Assembly (NCBI GenBank): GCA_000827265.1
Contig: KN834771.1
Coordinates: forward strand, 670,708 to 734,707
Direction of reading: 5' to 3'
Source: Collybiopsis luxurians FD-317 M1
Taxonomy: Eukaryota; Basidiomycota; Agaricomycetes; Agaricales; Omphalotaceae
DNA: 64,000 nucleotides
Every line of letters begins with the position of its first letter. The first letter of the stretch is position 1. Shown here one piece after another: positions 21,081 through 32,663 of this stretch. The notes beneath the pieces were generated by a model that searched no databases, had not been told where the DNA came from, and saw only the letters and a program-made list of their open reading frames with translations. A program made the translations under genes and the position numbers.

Positions 21081-22791
21081 TTAACTCTGCTCTGCCAAAA
21101 CAGCTTTCTTGCGTTCTGCCTTTGGCTTGGTCTCGCCCGCGCGAGTGTGTTTCCTCCTCCTTTCTTCCTTGACCCTTCTCGCTTCGAGCATGGTGTTCTT
21201 GAGTTTGTTCGCAGCATACACCGGTTTGGGTAGATGTCGTTTCCTGGCAAAGAAGATAATCAATCAACCATGATTCGGTGGGATGGGGAATGAGCCACTC
21301 ACCGTACGACTTTTCCGACCTCTTTGTCCATCTTCCATCGATCCACCAGACTACTCCTGTACTCGATGGCAGCTCGTTCCCTAGCAGTGACGATACCCAG
21401 TCTTTCGGAAGCCTTTCCTTTCCATATTCGCACGTTTCCGTCATCAGAGCCGGACAGGACGAAACGTGCATCATTGGTGAACATTGTTGAAGTTACTCTA
21501 TATCCAGCGTGAATCAGTTGGCATTCAGAAGAAGCTAAGAATTCTCGAACCTCTGCATTCGCTTCGTGTGGTACACCTCCGGGGTATGCCCTTGTCCCGT
21601 TTGCCATATTCGTACTGTGCGATCCCAACCTCCGGACACAAATTCTGTTCCTGTGGGTGACCAGTCGCAACTCATCACCGCAGCTACATGACCCTTGTAG
21701 ATCATACTGGGTGCATCTAGATGTCGAATATCGAAGGTGTACAGGTTGTGATCTTCGGATGCCAATAGAATATTGGTGGGGAATGTAGGGGACCATGATA
21801 GAGCATTGGCGCGCATTTGCATGATTACTCGACGCTCTGCTTTTCCTGTCCGGATGTCATACAGGGTGAAGGTACGATCAGAGCCGACGGAAGCGAGGAT
21901 AGATGATTCGCTTAGGTTGAAGCAAATCGCCGAGATAGTTTCTGTGGAGGTTGGAAAAGTGAGATTTGAAATCGGTGCACTTCTATAAAACGTATGGGTA
22001 CCAATCAACAGGTAGCAAAAAAGAAGAATAACTGACTTGGTCTCGTCCCATACTTGGACTAGTGTTGAAGCAGTCGCAAATAATGGCGATGATCGTTGAT
22101 GGTCTATTGAGCTACCAGAGATGATCTGTTAAATTTCGTTCAAGAATATACATGGAACATTGTCGCACTTGAATGCGTATTTACCAGGGAAAACATTCAA
22201 AGGCTCGTCCTAGAAAGCTATTTAAGACCATTTGATGGCAGGACAAGGCAGGAGATACATACTGATCCAATCTTCCACAGTTTTACATTTCGGTCAACGC
22301 CACAACTAAGTATCCGAGAGTCGTCGACAAAGCACAGTCCGGTAACTTTTCCTTTGTGAGCCTGGGGCAATCGAGCTAGATGTGTTCGTTGCGATAAATT
22401 ATGAACGTATACAGCTGAGAATTAGACATTTCAGTTGAAATTTGCCAAATCCGTCGCAGAGGCGCGTACAGACCTCCGTCCCAACTTCCACTTGCTACAG
22501 TTGAAATCGAATTCCCTTGCTTCGCTAGCACCTCTACAGCGTCAATATGCCCTTCCAACGCGCCAACAAAAGGTTTTGCAAACATTCTGTCCATTTTTGC
22601 AGCATTTAACGCTCTTGTGCGTTCACGAGCCCGGGAAAAAGGGTGCATCAATGGGTTTAGATTTCTCGATACTGGGGTGGGATCTCCGGGTCTTGTTGCG
22701 GTATGAGAAGAAGGGTCATGCTGTAATACAGATATTTTCTGTAGAGGCCAGTAAGCATGAATTCCGGGAGCTTGTCAATCGGACGAACCAT
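21081..22791 (-). CDS. SOF1: DCAF13/Sof1 WD40 ribosome-biogenesis protein
   Basis: Eight exons on the minus strand: 22789-22791, 22474-22738, 22263-22414, 22169-22209, 22037-22111, 21551-21982, 21303-21497 and 21081-21243; 441 residues, the family's usual length. Sof1/DCAF13 is a nucleolar U3 snoRNP-associated factor needed for 40S subunit processing. Diagnostic parts: the N-terminal HPFSRARERTRALNAAKMDR, WD40 repeats, PISNLTFPTSTETIS, and the basic C-terminus RHLPKPVYAANKLKNTM (Sof1-like domain). The first coding exon is just the ATG; the next exon supplies KISVLQHDP. Exon 4 is 41 nt and is set by the conserved PGKYAFN-SIDH junction. Confident assignment. Confidence 0.93.
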
Positions 22792-23269
22792 GATGGGAGT
22801 TCAAAAAAAAAATACATCGAACAAAAGCGCCCAGAAAATTTGGCTGGAGGATCACGTGCTTCGTACCCACAGTTTTGACCAGGACTGTCCTGCGCGAGCC
22901 TGAGCGTCCATGTCCTGAGTCCTATCTGGTGTTCAGGACCCCCCTCAAGTCATTGCCAGTACAAACGAGATCTAAAATTGCGGTACTTCTCCCGCAAACT
23001 TGATACCCCACGCTCAGAGTCACGGCTAAGGTTGCATTCAGTCTTAATTCCTCCTTGAGTGGCAAGAAATGCGACGAGCGTCCTAGTATGGCCCACTGCC
23101 TGGTAATAAATGTATTGACGCTTCCTGAGAGTGCCTCGTCCTCGTGAGTATCGAGACAATGATCCTCATGAACGGCTGATTTGTCCCTTCTCCGGACCGC
23201 GTCTTGTATTAATATTCCTGAAAGGTTCTCGTGATAGTGCTGCATGATATCACCCGCATGAAAACGACG
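22792..23269. other. Divergent intergenic region SOF1 / GH28
   Basis: About 0.5 kb between divergently transcribed genes; must hold both promoters. No repeat or RNA gene seen. Confidence 0.45.
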
Positions 23270-23277
23270 TATATAAA
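23270..23277 (+). promoter_or_regulatory. TATA box of the GH28 gene
   Basis: TATATAAA 40 bases upstream of the ATG, implying a very short leader. Confidence 0.6.
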
Positions 23278-23316
23278 GTCACTTGCGTTACAGCTGTCCG
23301 TTCCTCTCTAAAAAAT

Positions 23317-25518
23317 ATGAAACTTGGCACTCTCAACCTCTGGGGACTCGCCGCCCTCCTTCTACCATTAGGAATAGTCGTTGCCAGCGAAAAGTCATGC
23401 ACCGTCACTCCGCTCGGACACGGACGAGGTGAGTTCAAGTATTAACTCGAATACTTTTTTTTCATCATGTACTCTGTAGACGACACTGATCAGGTCAGGA
23501 AATGAGACGAACTCAGAGAAATGAACTCACTCAGTAAGTACAGGTTTTGGCCGCAATTTCCGAATGTGGGACCAATGGAACTATCACGTTCGAGGAAGGA
23601 AACTTTAACATTACGAGGTCAGTTACATCTCAACTCACAATCAATCCGTATTTTATCCGTGTGTATATTCCTATGAACCACTCAGAAAAATGACCTGGGA
23701 CCTACACTCCGCAAAAGTCGACTTGTTTGGTTTCATGAACGTAAGTATGGACACCTTGTACCCAGATAATTCGAGCTGAAAGCATCCTTCATCTTCCCAG
23801 TTCTTTCCTGACGTTGAATTCTGGCTAAACATGTCAAACACATACCAGGTGGTATTTATTCAGGTGTGCATCATTCTACTAGTCGAAGTATCGGTCTACT
23901 GACCCCAACCACAGAGTCAATCCTCTTGGTTCGTTGTTACCGGGTCCGACTTTGTAATCGACGCGCACAATACTGGCGGGATTCAAGGCAACGGTCAAGT
24001 CTGGTGGGACTTTTTCTCCAATCGCACACGAGAAGATGGTGATGGTCGGCCAATTTCTCTGACACTCTTCAAAGTCAACGGAGGAACAATACGAAACTTC
24101 CTCATTGAAGCTCAGCCCTTCTGGTGCAACGCTGTAGCGGAGTCTCAGAATGTAGTATACGACGGGATGCTCTGTAATGCTACAAATACTAATCCCGAAT
24201 TTGCCGGTACCAAGTAAGTTTTACGGTACTGTCTGGCCACCCTACGAGTTTAACCGCACGCAATAGTCTTGTACCAAACACGGATGGAATCGATACGTAC
24301 AGAAGTGACCAGGTATCGCTTCTGAATTGGGATATTACGTGCGGAGATGATTGTCTTGTAAGTAAAATCGGATTTGCTTCTCCCTGTCCCACTTACATGT
24401 ACCTCTTCAGGCGTGAGTTGTTCTTGAATGCAGAGGCACTAAGTTTTTTTGACTCGTCTGCGCACAGCATTAAAGGCGTAAGTCTTTGATGAATCACCAC
24501 CGCTATACTAGTAGCCACACTAATGGAACTGTAGAACTCCACCAACTTGTTGGTTCAAAACGTCACTTGCCGTGGGGGCAATGGAATCGCCTTTGGTTCT
24601 CTAGGTCAATATTTCAATCTGGTGAATCGCCATCTATCTATCTATCTATCCCTACATAGACTTATCCGACAAAATAGAGCGATATCGTTGAAAACGTTCA
24701 TATGGAAGACCTCAGAGTACGCCAATCATTACCAAGCCCAACAAATTTCAGCTTGATACTCACCAAAGCCCGCAGATGATCCGTCTTCCTCCTCAAGTAC
24801 AGCCGAATATGGGAACTGGTGTAAGTTTTGTTTGGCCAAGCCTCTATTCTGCAGTCTGTTGAATTCTTCCATCTTCTCCATTGTGGTACAGGTCTATTTC
24901 AAAACTTGGACCGGACAAGTTTCTGGCACTCCGCCCACGGGAGGTGGAGGTGGCACGTTTGTCTCACTTTGATTTCTTGTTTTCAATCGTTTGCGAATGA
25001 ACAGCATGCAGGGGACACGTCCGTAACGTGACGGTCCAAAATGTTAACGTCGATCAAGTCGACCTTCCTCTCCACGTTTACCAGACAAATGGCGGCAGCT
25101 CGTAAGTCAGGCTAAAGAAGAGTTCTATAATGCATTATCTAATCATCCTTTTCCAAGCTCTCAAACACCCTCGACGCTCATGTTCAGCGAATTACACTTT
25201 GAGGACTGGACAGGAAATGCGACGGGAAATACACGTATGTCTCTATGACTTCAATTGCTGACACTTTGTTGTAAACTTTTTCTTCGAAGTTGTTGAACTG
25301 GCATGTAGCCCTGCCGTCAACTGCACTGATATCACCTTCAATTCGTTCCAAGTAAGCACCGCAGACAATGAAGCGGCGCGGTTTATTTGCCAGAATGTAG
25401 TTGATTTATCCGGATTGCAAGGTAAGTCGGGGCAGCAGTTAAAGATTTTAACGCTATATAACCCTGGTTAACCTTCTTACACTGTACAGCACCGTGCAAT
25501 TCAACTGGAGAAGCGTAG
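23317..25518 (+). CDS. Secreted glycoside hydrolase family 28 (polygalacturonase-like)
   Basis: Seventeen exons give 427 residues in one frame: 23317-23428, 23480-23493, 23544-23617, 23686-23740, 23801-23863, 23915-24213, 24267-24357, 24411-24412, 24468-24477, 24535-24621, 24678-24716, 24776-24820, 24892-24956, 25012-25101, 25158-25234, 25290-25421 and 25490-25518. A signal peptide (MKLGTLNLWGLAALLLPLG) is followed by a right-handed parallel beta-helix with GH28 motifs NTDG, GDDCL and GGNGIAFGSLGQ, plus many N-glycosylation sequons. The canonical GHG histidine is replaced (GNG), and VYFK stands where RIK is usual, so the bond cleaved cannot be stated. Three exons are 14, 10 and 2 nt. Acts on pectic polymers outside the cell. 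Confidence 0.88.
24411..24412 (+). other. Predicted 2-nt micro-exon (GC)
   Basis: The two bases lie between CTCTTCAG and GTGAGT, both consensus splice sites, with introns of 53 nt (24358-24410) and 55 nt (24413-24467). Including them turns CTT + GC + CATTAAAGGC into LAIKG and keeps the family motif DDCLAIKGN in frame; leaving them out shifts the frame. Confidence 0.7.
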
Positions 25519-25980
25519 TGCATATATATATGTAGGTAGATTGTGCACCCAAATGAATTCTGTTCAGTAACATTTTCATTTACTTGTTGAATTGCTTAAT
25601 TATGCAATAATTCCAAAAAAGACTGCCATGTATTGAGGACGGTTATAGATCAAAAGGAACAGATTTATGTATTGATTCCTTCTAACTAATAAGTAAACTG
25701 CTAGAAGCAAGCAACAGCAAAAGGAAGGAAGGAAAGTGTATTACTCGGCACGGTCTGCAGGTAGAAAAGCGAAATGAATGAATAAATAGATAAATATTAT
25801 TTAGTTCGCATAGGAACCAGGTGAGGAACTTCAAGTTCCTCTGGGCGCACTCTTTACCCGGTACGTGTTCTTAGCTTGGTCCCCTCCCTGTTTTTTCATT
25901 TTTTATTTTTCTCCTTCATCCGTTAACCTTCCAAGCTGATCTACTTCACGTAGATTTGCACCGAGTCCATGACAAATGAC
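25519..25980. other. 3' flank of GH28
   Basis: AT-rich 3' UTR and flank; nothing else seen. Confidence 0.4.
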
Positions 25981-27100
25981 CATTCCGAACCTTCACGTCG
26001 TGAATCCAAGGCTAGAACGAGGATACTATTACAACATTCTGCTCGTATCAACAGCATCTATCCTTAAACTCTTCCGCAAGGGCGTAGTTTGTCGAATTTA
26101 GATCGTCCAAGCCCTTTGAAGGAGCAGAGCTTGAAGTTGAAAGCTGTAAAACCACTGCCTGAGAACATTGAAATCCTCGACTACGACGATGAGTGCGAGC
26201 CTTCGCTCAGGTCGAGTTTGGAAACTAGTGTCACGTCGCAGTCGCACTTGCCCATGTCTCAGTCGGCCTCCGAACTCACTGCTACGTCCAACTCTGTGTC
26301 CCAAGCTTTGTCGCGGCCTGCGTCTGCATACGCGTCGACGTCGATTCCTTCTTCCTCTGCCTCTTCTTTGAGGACTTTGAATATTCAGAGCCGCACACAC
26401 ATACACGCCTCGAGTCAAAAACTCAAGAATGGACTCATTTCAACGCGTCGGATCGGAAATCTCGATCTTATATCTCTCAACCGCGGATGCAAACGCAGAT
26501 GCGGGAACCCCAGAGGTCGCGTCCACATCCACGCCGCTGAAGAATGCTGCTTCGCGATTTTAGTATCCACCTTCTTACGGCGACTACCCGGGTACGTCAC
26601 TTCTCATACTCTCATATCTTTCATCTCAAACTGACCTTCAATCGCTCAGAGAATGTGTTCATCAGCCGCACCAGGATAGGCTTTTACATGAAAACACTCA
26701 ACACAAGTCTCGTTCCATCGACAGTACTGCAAATCAGAAGCTAATCGCAGGAGCGGGAATGGGAAGAAACCTGCCAGAACCCTCTTGTCTATTTCTCCCA
26801 GTCAGAGGAGTCAGAAGAGTCAGAGTCGAGAATACTCCCTCCCTGAAAGATCGCAGCTTGGAATCTGACCGAGTGAAGGCAATCATTAGTGAATTGCACT
26901 CTACAAAATCCTGTCTAGAGGAGTGTATCCGGGAGTTAGCAGAAGAGCTGTGAGTGGCTCAGGGCAGGCGTCCGCTTCCATGGCCAAGGTGGAAGCTTTA
27001 TCCGGCAAGGTCGAAAAGTTGGAGCTGCATTTGAGTCGGTCTGAGGACTGCTTATGGGTATTAGAAGAGCGGCAGGGGGAGAAAGAATTTGTGAATTAGA
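25981..27100 (+). pseudogene. Decayed Ser-rich / coiled-coil gene
   Basis: Coding-like segments follow each other in different frames: a Ser-rich stretch with NIEILDYDDECEPSLRSS (about 26089-26420), a second frame MDSFQRVGSEISILYLSTAD ended by a TAG before YPPSYGDYPG, then LESDRVKAIISELHSTKSCL and ALSGKVEKLELHLSRSEDCL near 26850-27060. Helical, heptad-like composition at the end suggests a coiled-coil protein. Stops and frame changes cannot be explained by introns I can find. Family unknown. Confidence 0.4.
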
Positions 27101-27740
27101 TGAGGGCGGTAAGGGGTGTATTGATTACGCCTTTCTTGATTGAATCAATACTCGATATCAGTACGCTTAATGAATAATTATAATGATACACACCTCTGCA
27201 TCTTATACCATTTGAGATCCTCCCTAGTACACCCCAGAACCTTCGTCATCCTATCCAAAAACTCCTCTCTCAGACTCTCAGATTGAAAGACTTTATAATT
27301 GATATTTTGAGCAAAGTTGAACGCCAAGTGGATCATGATATTATCCTCTTCCCTAGACGAGCCTGATCCCCGCCAAACCGTGATGGTTGGCAGAACCAAC
27401 CTCCTGAAAATTCGAATTCATCTCAGTAAAAAAGAAAACACTAGCAGTACTTTACGCACTCTGAGTCCTTCTCCAACCCGGCCGACCACTCGACCTTACT
27501 CCATCTTGGGTCAATCACATTCGCCTCAATCTACATCGTGAACGTTGTCCCTGCAAGGCCACGTACATCAATCTCGTTCTTGCGTCTTCTCTAGAAAGAA
27601 CCCAGCCTAGAGAATATTTCGGGACCCGACCGCCTTCGACCAGCGTATTGTTCCAAGGCGGTTGTTCGTTGATGTTCAGAGACTCAGGAAACGGCCTGAT
27701 ACTATAAGCAAATGACATTGGCAGGAGTCTCTAGCACGCT
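27101..27740 (-). other. Possible short coding remnant, minus strand
   Basis: Two adjacent open stretches (27178-27399, containing WRGSGSSREEDNIMIHLAFNF, and 27515-27718, containing LVEGGRVPKYSLGWVLSRED) look protein-like but lack a joinable start. They could be exons of an unrecognised gene or decay products. Confidence 0.25.
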
Positions 27741-27779
27741 CACTTTGCTCTATCCTGAACCGGACGAAAGATAGACGAC

Positions 27780-30050
27780 ATTGCACGTCAACAAAAATAT
27801 TGGTCTTGTGGAAACTTGACCTAGCTCCAGAATTTGGATTGGAAACGATACTCAAGCAGAGTGCAGCTGAGGGCGAGCAAGGATGTGGGAATCCCATTAT
27901 AGAATTTGCCATTCTTAGGTAAGCAGGCTCCACGCCACTTTGGCGTCTTGTTTATGCGGCAGCCAGATGTTCGTGTCATTCGGTCCAATCCAGATGATCT
28001 GCATGGGCGATAGACTTAGATACTCTGCTCTTGTTGAATAACGAGAAGTAGACGTCAAATGATCCACTGAGCAATAGTCCTCATGCGATTTATGGATTGC
28101 AGGTTTCGCTGCCGAATCAATGCCATTATCGGCCATTGCTCCTCCCCCTCGCTCTGTGTGTCCGATACAGGAAATTTCGGATATGCAAAACTCGTAGCAG
28201 GAAATGCAACCTCTCCTATTTAATATTTTGTTGTGGGTCAATGGAAGGGAACAAGCTACAAAACCCAAAAATGGCTCACTTGTCCCGAACATGGTAAATG
28301 TCAAGGACTAATTCCCATAAGTAATAGCTCTTGCTGATGCCAATCAACTATGCACACAGAAACTCAATTTAGATGATCATCGATTCTATGTACAATACAA
28401 CTATTACACATGCTAGGTATTACCATGTGGCTGTCCATGAATGTCAAACCTGCAGACAGATAGAAGTATTTGTGTATGGTTGTGAAATCACTTTACAGAC
28501 AAATTTTGTGCCCCTGTTTAATGCTCTTCACTCCCAGTGATCACACCTGGGTTGCACGAGAAAGAGGATCCGTGATGAGATAGACCGGACTGAGTATCTT
28601 TACTTCTGATCGAGTTCACTGGGGATGCATTTGCTGGAGCAACCTGCGGTTCAGGTTTCGGAAAACAAACAGTCGTACTACTAGGCGCGTTGCTCGAAGG
28701 AATGTCAGGTACTAGGTCTGAGACTCGGCGCATACGAATGCCTCCATCTGGTTGAACACTGCGATAGTGGGTGCACGGCTCACTATCAAAGTCTCCCTCG
28801 AGGTTTACCAATCGATATATGTAGGGAGTTAGAATGGCCAGATTGGCCAATATGAGTGCCATCCCGACCTAGAGGCTTGATAAGATTAATATTTGAAAAA
28901 GAGGATGAACATTCACCTCGGTTTTGGTGACAATGAACAGCAAGTAAAGGGCTGAATCAATGAGAAATACGGCATGTATGACGGATATCACCGTGTTGAA
29001 TAGATTGGCACTGAACATGATAATCAGCATCCTGCAACACAATCGAAACACAATGTGGCCATTGCCCAATCAGCTTGGGCATTCGCATAATATCTGAAAT
29101 GATGCAAACCTTCGCTTGCTCTTTACAAGAGTGACGTGGTACAACAACCGTAGTGGTATGAATATGAGCATAATATCTGCCGCAACATACGCTAATAAGT
29201 AGTTAAGCATGGCACCTACATTGCATAGGAAGCTGAAGGGCGCACTTATAAGTTCACCTATTGCAAGCTCAGTATTCCCCAGCGAACATGTAGGGTTTGG
29301 TATTGTGTACCAGGATAAGTCGGAGGCACAGATGTAGATTTTGGGTATTAGGGTGCCCATCCACATAAAAACAAAGACAACGGATGTCACTTCAGATATT
29401 TTCCGTAGCGTGAAAAAGGGTGGGATGAGGCGAATTATTGACAATATCAGACTCATTCGAGCAGACCTATTGAATGACAGGGAATATTTTGAACAGAAAG
29501 CTTTCACTTTGACTGCTTGAAGCACGCACCAAATGGCAGAGCTGTAGGTTACTACAATGATCCTGAATTCTCAATTGAGTCTGCGAAACATAGCCAGACT
29601 TTGGTTCCTCACCAGTTTTGTACGATTCGAAGTTGACGAGATTGGGACGGGGTAGGCGCTATAATTTGAAACCAATATGAGGATCTTGAGAAAAATCAAG
29701 AGGTATGTAATGAGACTCGCATATCTGGCCGTCAGTTAGAAAATCCGCAATGATCAACAGTGTCGTTATCAGTGTTGTCAGAAGAGCGCCTCAACCAAGT
29801 GCTAATTGTAAGAGAGAAGGCACGGGAAATTGAACGACGATGGCTTACAGATATCATCCCACCACAATCGCCGATTAAGATAACGAATACATATCCTTGC
29901 TGCTATCGTACATAGGACGATCACCAGAAGCACGATGCCGAACACTATGATCAGACATGCATCTGTTCAAATTGCGATCAAGATCATTTCATTAGAACCA
30001 ACTCACCTCGATTCGCCTTCGTACTAACATGCAAGTCTGAAAGCATCACT
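27780..30050. repeat. Second tandem duplication, unit 1
   Basis: Contains a seven-TM gene and its 3' flank. The flank (27800-28080, with GCCACTTTGGCGTC near 27938) recurs at 30560-30930 downstream of the second gene, so the duplication covers more than the coding region. Confidence 0.7.
28518..30046 (-). CDS. Seven-transmembrane receptor-like protein, copy 1
   Basis: Multi-exon minus-strand gene. Firm exons: 30007-30046 (MLSDLHVSTKANR), 29849-29962 (first helix, then RRLWWDDI), 28917-29031 and 28518-28868; two to three more lie in 29110-29800, including YVAADIMLIFIPLRLLYHV. The helix pattern plus a WWDD motif after the first helix resembles the fungal rhodopsin-like/PTH11-related integral membrane proteins and their Agaricomycete relatives. 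The cytoplasmic tail (about 90 residues) shares YRSxQxDGGIRMRRVSDL with copy 2. Ligand and signalling partners are unknown. Exact middle exons are uncertain. Confidence 0.65.
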
Positions 30051-31046
30051 AAGGGAGGGCAGAAGCATCATACGAAAAGAAGGGATTCTCCCATTATCCC
30101 CAAGCAAGGTTTATAAACAATGCTTAGTTCAAGGGTCGACGATGCACGTAAAGCCACCATTCAGCTTACAAAATGAGATTGACTGGCTGAGTTTGAACGC
30201 GGTTTGCGCAAGTTTGTCCTCATTCAGTTTAGCAGTTCATTCTCAGTATTGAGCAATCAATTGACACAGTAAACTGAATTAAACCTAAATGTCGTTGCGT
30301 GGGGCTACATTCAGTGCACGTCGCGCCGAACTTTATTTCTTCCGTCCAAAAAATCAGGCCAGGTTAGGCCTGACTTACTCGGGGATTCTGGTCAGTGTGC
30401 TTTCGCGGCCTCACTGTTGAGGAGGGTGGCGCTTGATGGATGATGCTCTACAATTGTAGCTCCCGATCCAACGGTATAATAACTCTAAAATCTATATGGA
30501 CTATACAGACCTCGTCCGAACCCCGGACGCCTTGGAGACAGATTTTCGGGATTGTGGCAATTTGAGCTAGGTAGTTCCAGATTTTAAATTGGAAACGCGA
30601 CCCAAACAATGTGTAGCCGAGCGAAGCTGCTGCAGACTGAAGTTTAAGCTTTTCCGTATGCCAAGAATAAACTCATAAGCCTGGGATTATGCTAGCTGCC
30701 AGCGAGTGGAACCGTACAAGGGTTGAATGCGAACGGGGCAGAAGGAAGAGTGTGCCCCACTAAGTGGCGCCGCGGCGTGAACTGAACCTCAGGTGAACAG
30801 GTTCCCCGCCACTTTGGCGTCAGGGAGCCAGCTGTAGTCCAATCTAGATGACCTGCATGGTGAACATCGCCAGATACTCCGTTCCTGTTGACCAATAAAA
30901 AGCGTGAAGGTAAAAGTCCAATGAGTACTCTAGAAAAATAGGATCATCAATATGGTAATTAAGTATCGACTACTTTCCTTGCAGTCAATGATATATCTTA
31001 ATACATATCCTACCAAACACTAGCGAAATAAGTACAGCATTACAAG
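30051..31046. other. Spacer between the duplicated receptor genes
   Basis: Contains the promoter of copy 1 (30051 onward) and the 3' flank of copy 2. 30560-30930 repeats the 3' flank of copy 1 (27800-28080) in diverged form. Confidence 0.5.
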
Positions 31047-32663
31047 TTAGTCTCTGAAGTTCGGGATTGAGTTTTCAGATGGCAGATGCTTATTGCTCTC
31101 AAGAGGAGACTTGGGTCTAGAAGAAGAATCGAAACCTGACTGGCGTGGATCCATACCTGCCGGGTCATTTTTATTTTCCATCTCATCCGCCGGAGCCGCC
31201 TCTGGCTCTGGCTCTGGACCAACCTCTGAGAGACGAACGGTTGTGGAAATGCGACCAGTGCCAGAGGCACTAATGGATCCACGGAAAGTATTGCTTGAGC
31301 GAATGCCTGGGGCTAGATCTGATACTCGTCGCATGCGGATCCCCCCGTCTTCTTGGATACTTCGATAGTACGTGTGAGGCCTACTATCAAAGTCCCCTTC
31401 CCGGTTGATCAATCGATATATATAAGGGGTAAGAACGGCAAGATTGGCCAATATGAGTGCGAACCCTGGCTGCACCGATTGGTAAGTTTTGAGATTCCTG
31501 GGGTAAAACCGGCAGTCTCACCTCGGCTTCGTTGGCAATGGTTAACAAGGACCAAGCGGAGCCAATGAGAAACACGGCGTGGAAAACCGAGATGATACTT
31601 GTAATTAAATTGGTACTGAAAATAAGGATTAACATTCTGAAGCCATGATCCGTCAGTTCAAAGATCTACCTGGTCTGAAAAATACACTTACCTCCGTTTT
31701 TCTTTTGGGAGACCCATGTAAGAGATCAGTCGGATTGGGAGAACCATAAGCGTAAGATCTCCAATAACGGATGCTGAATCAATTGAGCAAGGCAGTGATT
31801 CAAGTGATAGGGATGGTTACGTACTGACAAGTTCACCTATCGCAAGTTTAATGTTGCCTCCTATACTACATACAGGTTTGGGGTAGTTATACCATGACAA
31901 GTCGGAGGCGCAGATATACACTTTAGGGATCAATATACTCATACATATGAAAAGAAATCCGATGAAAGCCAATTCGGATATTCTTCGCAGGGTGAAGAAG
32001 GGTGGAATAAGTCGAGTTATTGATAACAGCAGACTGATTCGCGCACACCTAGAGTCTCAACAGGGTGAGCGACAAATAGTATGCTGCACTCCAGTTATAA
32101 TTTTAAACACACTTACCAGACGCCGAAACTGTAGGTTATCATGAAGATCCTGCACATATTTGGAGTATATATTTAAATTCACGAGAGCCAAGACGGAGCA
32201 TATCGATACTTCGTACCAGATTTGTAAAATTTGTAACTGGCGTGTTTTTGTTGAGGTCGGAACTACACGGAAGACACTCGGAATCAGAATCCGAAAGGAG
32301 TTCAGATGTGTAGGAGAGACTCACGCTTCTGAATGTCAGTCAAGAAATACCCCACGACCATCAATATTGCAGATAACGCCGTCAAGAGTGCCCCTGGAAT
32401 CCAAATATTAAAGCTCAGGAGGGTGCACGAGAAAAGAGAAAGACGATTGCTCACAGCAATCGTCCCACCATAAACGTCTATGTCGATAACGAACACATAT
32501 CCTCGCGACCATTGTAAATTGGGCAATCATTAGAAACACGATGCTAAAGACTAGTACGCAGGAGACAAAGTCATAACCACGGGTGAGTTCAATAACTCAC
32601 ATTCGGTATAGAAGGAAACACACCTTGGTTTGCCTTTGAGCTGATATGCAGCTTTGAAAACAT
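30530..32663. repeat. Second tandem duplication, unit 2
   Basis: Diverged repeat of 27780-30050 in the same orientation, including the paralogous receptor-like gene. Confidence 0.7.
31047..32663 (-). CDS. Seven-transmembrane receptor-like protein, copy 2
   Basis: Paralogue of the gene at 28518-30046. It begins MFSKLHISSKANQ at 32661-32663; recognisable exons encode ALLTALSAILMVVGYFLTD (about 32330-32420), KVYICASDLSWYNYPKPVCS (about 31860-31935), SVIGDLTLMVLPIRLISYMG, a helix LILIFSTNLITSIISVFHAV (31520-31635) and a final exon with ALILANLAVLTPYIYRLINR and a 110-residue tail ending at 31047. The tail is longer and more Glu/Pro-rich than in copy 1, but keeps the RMRRVSDLAP core. No break was seen; middle exon limits are approximate. 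Confidence 0.65.

Noticed and set aside
27915..28304. 129-codon minus-strand ORF
   Set aside because: Overlaps the conserved 3' flank of the receptor duplication, and the paralogous stretch has no matching frame.
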